Shown: positions 60,920-64,000 of the stretch, one piece after another
How positions within the stretch are numbered: the first letter of the stretch is position 1
How the letters are laid out: every line of letters starts with the position of its first letter
Source: Tubulanus polymorphus
Taxonomy: Eukaryota; Nemertea; Palaeonemertea; Tubulaniformes; Tubulanidae
Length of the DNA stretch: 64,000 bases
NCBI RefSeq assembly: GCF_964204645.1
Contig: NC_134030.1
Span: 20,899,110-20,963,109 of the forward strand
Direction: 5' to 3'
Position numbers and translations under genes: made by a program
The notes under the pieces: model-generated
Seen by the model: the letters and a program-made list of their open reading frames with translations, nothing else
Told to the model about the DNA's origin: nothing
Databases searched by the model: none

Positions 60920-63900
60920 ATGGATCGACTGAGAGCGCTGTTTATAGCGTCGCTGATCGTCTGGCGAGTTAACATCGCACACGCTGATCTGTCTGACTCT
61001 GTGAAGATCAGTTCATCTTGTAACAACACTTGGTACCCACTCGATTCTACGTCCGGTTACATCGTTTCACCGAATTACCCGTCGTTAACGCGCGGTGTTG
61101 AATGTCGTTGGTTCGTCAACAGCTCTTTACCGGGAACTTTCAACATCAAACTATACTACGACATCGAGCCGTCGATATTCTGTAGTGATAACTACCTTCT
61201 CGACGGTGAGTCCGATAACAGATTCTGCGGTGAAGGAAAACATGAAATCCGCCGTAACGATTCGATCTCGTTGATGTTTAGTAGTAACGTCGATGGTGCG
61301 CGGGGTAGTCGGGTTTATGTCACATATCGCTATGAACGGAACCGATTGAGAATCAGTCACCGCTGCCGCAAAAATTATTTTCGATTGAACGAACTGGAAA
61401 CATCGACTGGATACAAATTCGCGATGTTACTACGTGGCGGATGTCAGATATTCCTGGAATGGGACGCCCTCTCGAATGATTCAGCGATGTATTTGACACT
61501 TTTAGATTTCAACCTAAAACGCACGTCACTTTATACTAATGTCGATGCAGCGTCATGTTTTCGAATCTATGACGGTTGGAACACCAGCAGTGAACCGATA
61601 GCGATTATGGGTGTACAACGTGGACAGCAACCGTCATCATTTTATACTAAAATTAACAGAGCCATTATCACTTCGCTACGTGGCCATCGAGTTGCAACAC
61701 AACTATCAGTTCAGGTGTATAGAATATCTGATTGGAACGTCTCTAATCCGTTAATTCAAATCTCTAATAACGAGTCTGGAGTGCTCATTCCTGATGACAA
61801 CAGTTTACACGTAATAACTCGATCAAAACACTTACACTGCTGGTCTATCACAGTGCAGGTGTTACAGTACGTCGTCTTCAACTGGACACGTGATCTCAGC
61901 ACATCCGGTGACGTCATTGGTGTATATAAACTAGAAGGGTTACGCGTTGTAGGAACTGATATTTTACTCGGTTACAACTACCTGGAATCACTGAGTGTTA
62001 AATCTGACGGCTTTCTCGTCATACTGTGCGTTTTAATAAGACCAGGTGTTTTACAATCGAATGTAAAAATTGAATTCAAAGTGAAATCTTTATCCACAGG
62101 AGACGTAAAAGTCCGCAAAAAAAGGGTGAGTAAAAATATTTAGTAAAATTGAATGTAAAATATCAAGCTAATCAAAACCTAATCGAAATAACAAATATCA
62201 ATTTTGAATTAATTTTCATGTAAATTTCAAATGATTGACGAAATTCCAAAACTCAAATTGCATCAAATAATGGAAACGAAATTCCGTGCAGCCACTTCTT
62301 TCTATTATTTAGGTGTCTTTCATCCGATTATGTTTGACAGATAACCATATGATATATGGGACATAACAAACTTCAAACTGATCACTGAAAATAGATTGTT
62401 ATTTCTTACAAAGGCATAAATAGATCCTTTTCTTATTCATATTCTAGGTAGACCGTGATAAGTTGCCATCGTTAAACCCAGTAGCTATTTCTAAGAGGAG
62501 ATTTAAGTATAGCGTATTCAAGTATGAATTCAAATGGAAAGTTGAAATCTATGACATCGATCTAGAATTAGCGGTTCTGTCTGTGAATTGTGAAAATGCT
62601 GGATTCTATATATTTGATGGTGGTAATTTCAAGGCTAGACGATACGGTCCGTATTGTCCCGGTTTATCGGGCCATCGACGAAGTGTCGTCAGTCTGATCA
62701 CATCAGGCGGGCCGGTGATCATACTAAGCTATTCAATCAACAGTCAAAGCTGGAACAAGGGTAAATTGAGGTCACGTCTGACTGACTGTGACGGCTACGC
62801 GTTACGGGAAGGAGAATACAGCGTTACAATGCCGCTGACGTCACGTTGTTTCATGGTAACACCGGACAATCGGGGCAATCCATTAAATCATGATATTAAA
62901 ATAATATCACCCCATGAATATGAATTAAACACGTGTTTTCCTGATTTTATACGTCCATTACCGGCGTGTAATTATCATTTTCCTATCAACAGACAGCACC
63001 TCAATAACAGTCTCGTACTGCACACTGTTACATTAAAGAATCCGCAGTTGTTCATAAGACGCCCTTACATCATTGAATTAAGGCGTGTTTGTCAAACAAC
63101 GGATAGACGTAACAGACAATTTGACGAGTGGGAGCGAGATAAAGGCGACTGTGGAATCTTACAGTCACCGAACTACCCGGCTTCAGCTGGAACTTCACGT
63201 GAAACGATTAAATACAAACTCCAGTTCCTTTGGATTACAGCCCCCGTACAGTTTTACAGATTCATTATAAAAGATATGGAACCAACGCCGTGTGTCAAAC
63301 AATCCAGAGGTGCCAAGGACTCCGTGGTATTCATCCAGACTATAGCCGGCGCTACCAGACGTGAGACAATACACGCAATTAAACTTTGTGAAACTTACGG
63401 CACAGTAGGATTACAATTCTATAGTCTCAATAGAGATTTAATCTCATTCGAAATGAAAAACAAAATACCGAAATTCCGCATTCAATACATTTTAGAGAAA
63501 CAGTTTCTGATGAAAAAGCGCAATATTGCCTGCAAATCAGAATTTCTGGATTCGGGAATTTTCTGCATCAAATACATCAGAGATGAACGTCTGAATTGGG
63601 AAAACGCTGAATTGTACTGTCAACAGAAATACGGAGGACATCTACTCAGTATCAACTCACAAGATGAAATGATTTCGGTCAAAAAATTATTTGCTAGGAC
63701 ACTATTTCTAGATGGATATACCCAGAAAACACTTGTTATAATGATCGGTTTAAAATTACAGGTAAACTCAAAATTGTTCCTTCAACGGGGAAAACATTCA
63801 GGTTTCTATCAGATGTCTATATTTCCAGCCTAAACCCGATTACTTCATTTGGTTAAACCATTCTTGTCAATAAATGAAAATGAATTCTATCTTAACAGAA

Positions 63901-64000
63901 TGATGGTTATTACACGTGGACTGATGGGAAACCATTGAGCTACACAGAGTGGTTTAAACCTGCTATGAACGAAACGATACCAGAAGTTATTCAAGGATTG
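60920..64000 (+). CDS. GRL101-like CUB/lectin/LDLa/LRR seven-helix receptor, copy D (3' part beyond window)
   Basis: Plus-strand, inverted relative to A-C. Exons 60920-62125 (402 codons, AGG|GTGAGT), 62448-63761 (438 codons, after TTCTAG, ending CAG|GTAAAC) and from 63899 (after CTTAACAG) to the window edge; all phase 0. The signal peptide and CUB domain (about residues 1-145) and the last 130 residues of exon 1 are almost identical to copies A-C. The middle of exon 1 and most of exon 2 are strongly diverged. Exon 2 ends with the conserved lectin segment YIRDERLNWENAELYCQQ. Exon 3 begins NDGYYTWTDGKPLSYTEWF. LDLa, LRR and helices are expected beyond the window but not visible. Inferred cell-surface receptor. 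Confidence 0.92.

Overview
The window is nuclear DNA from an invertebrate animal, most likely a lophotrochozoan and perhaps a mollusc. Genes have introns with GT..AG borders, several genes are spread over 3-14 kb, and short DNA transposons, minisatellites and (TA)n tracts are abundant. The lophotrochozoan call rests on two things: receptors resembling Lymnaea GRL101, and a small secreted-protein family that I associate with lophotrochozoans. No organism can be named from the sequence alone.

Layout. From 1 to 26.4 kb there are three tandem minus-strand copies (A, B, C) of one large three-exon receptor gene. The repeat unit is about 9.5-10 kb and includes the intergenic DNA. A fourth, more diverged copy (D) lies on the plus strand at 60.9-64 kb and runs off the end. 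A decayed fragment of the same gene sits at 36.8-37.1 kb. Spliced copies encode about 1,940 residues: signal peptide, CUB and CUB-like regions, a C-type lectin domain split by an intron, a second lectin-like domain, about six LDLa repeats, leucine-rich repeats, an LGR-type hinge and a rhodopsin-class seven-helix bundle. Copy A lacks its last 12 codons and copy D most of exon 3 because of the window edges. All exons visible are open.

From 26.6 to 30 kb lie a 109-bp satellite, (TA)n tracts, two abutting near-perfect palindromes, a possible solo LTR and an AT-rich patch with a zinc-ribbon-like ORF. From 30.4 to 33.5 kb there is a multi-exon minus-strand gene for a probable secreted protein (5' exon not found). 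At 37.9-39.2 kb is an intronless SLC18-like (vesicular amine transporter type) MFS gene with a 4-bp frameshifting duplication.

From 40.1 to 57.6 kb two housekeeping-type genes diverge from a 668-bp intergenic region. One is a four-exon NCBP2AS2 homologue of 92 residues (minus). The other is a complete 13-exon NOG1/GTPBP4 nucleolar GTPase of 629 residues (plus). Their introns hold most of the window's mobile elements and minisatellites, including a 73-bp repeat that has amplified the end of NOG1 exon 6 together with its splice donor.

The most interesting system is the receptor array: lectin/CUB/LDLa/LRR ectodomains on a GPCR, recently multiplied, with signs of local diversification and sequence exchange between copies.
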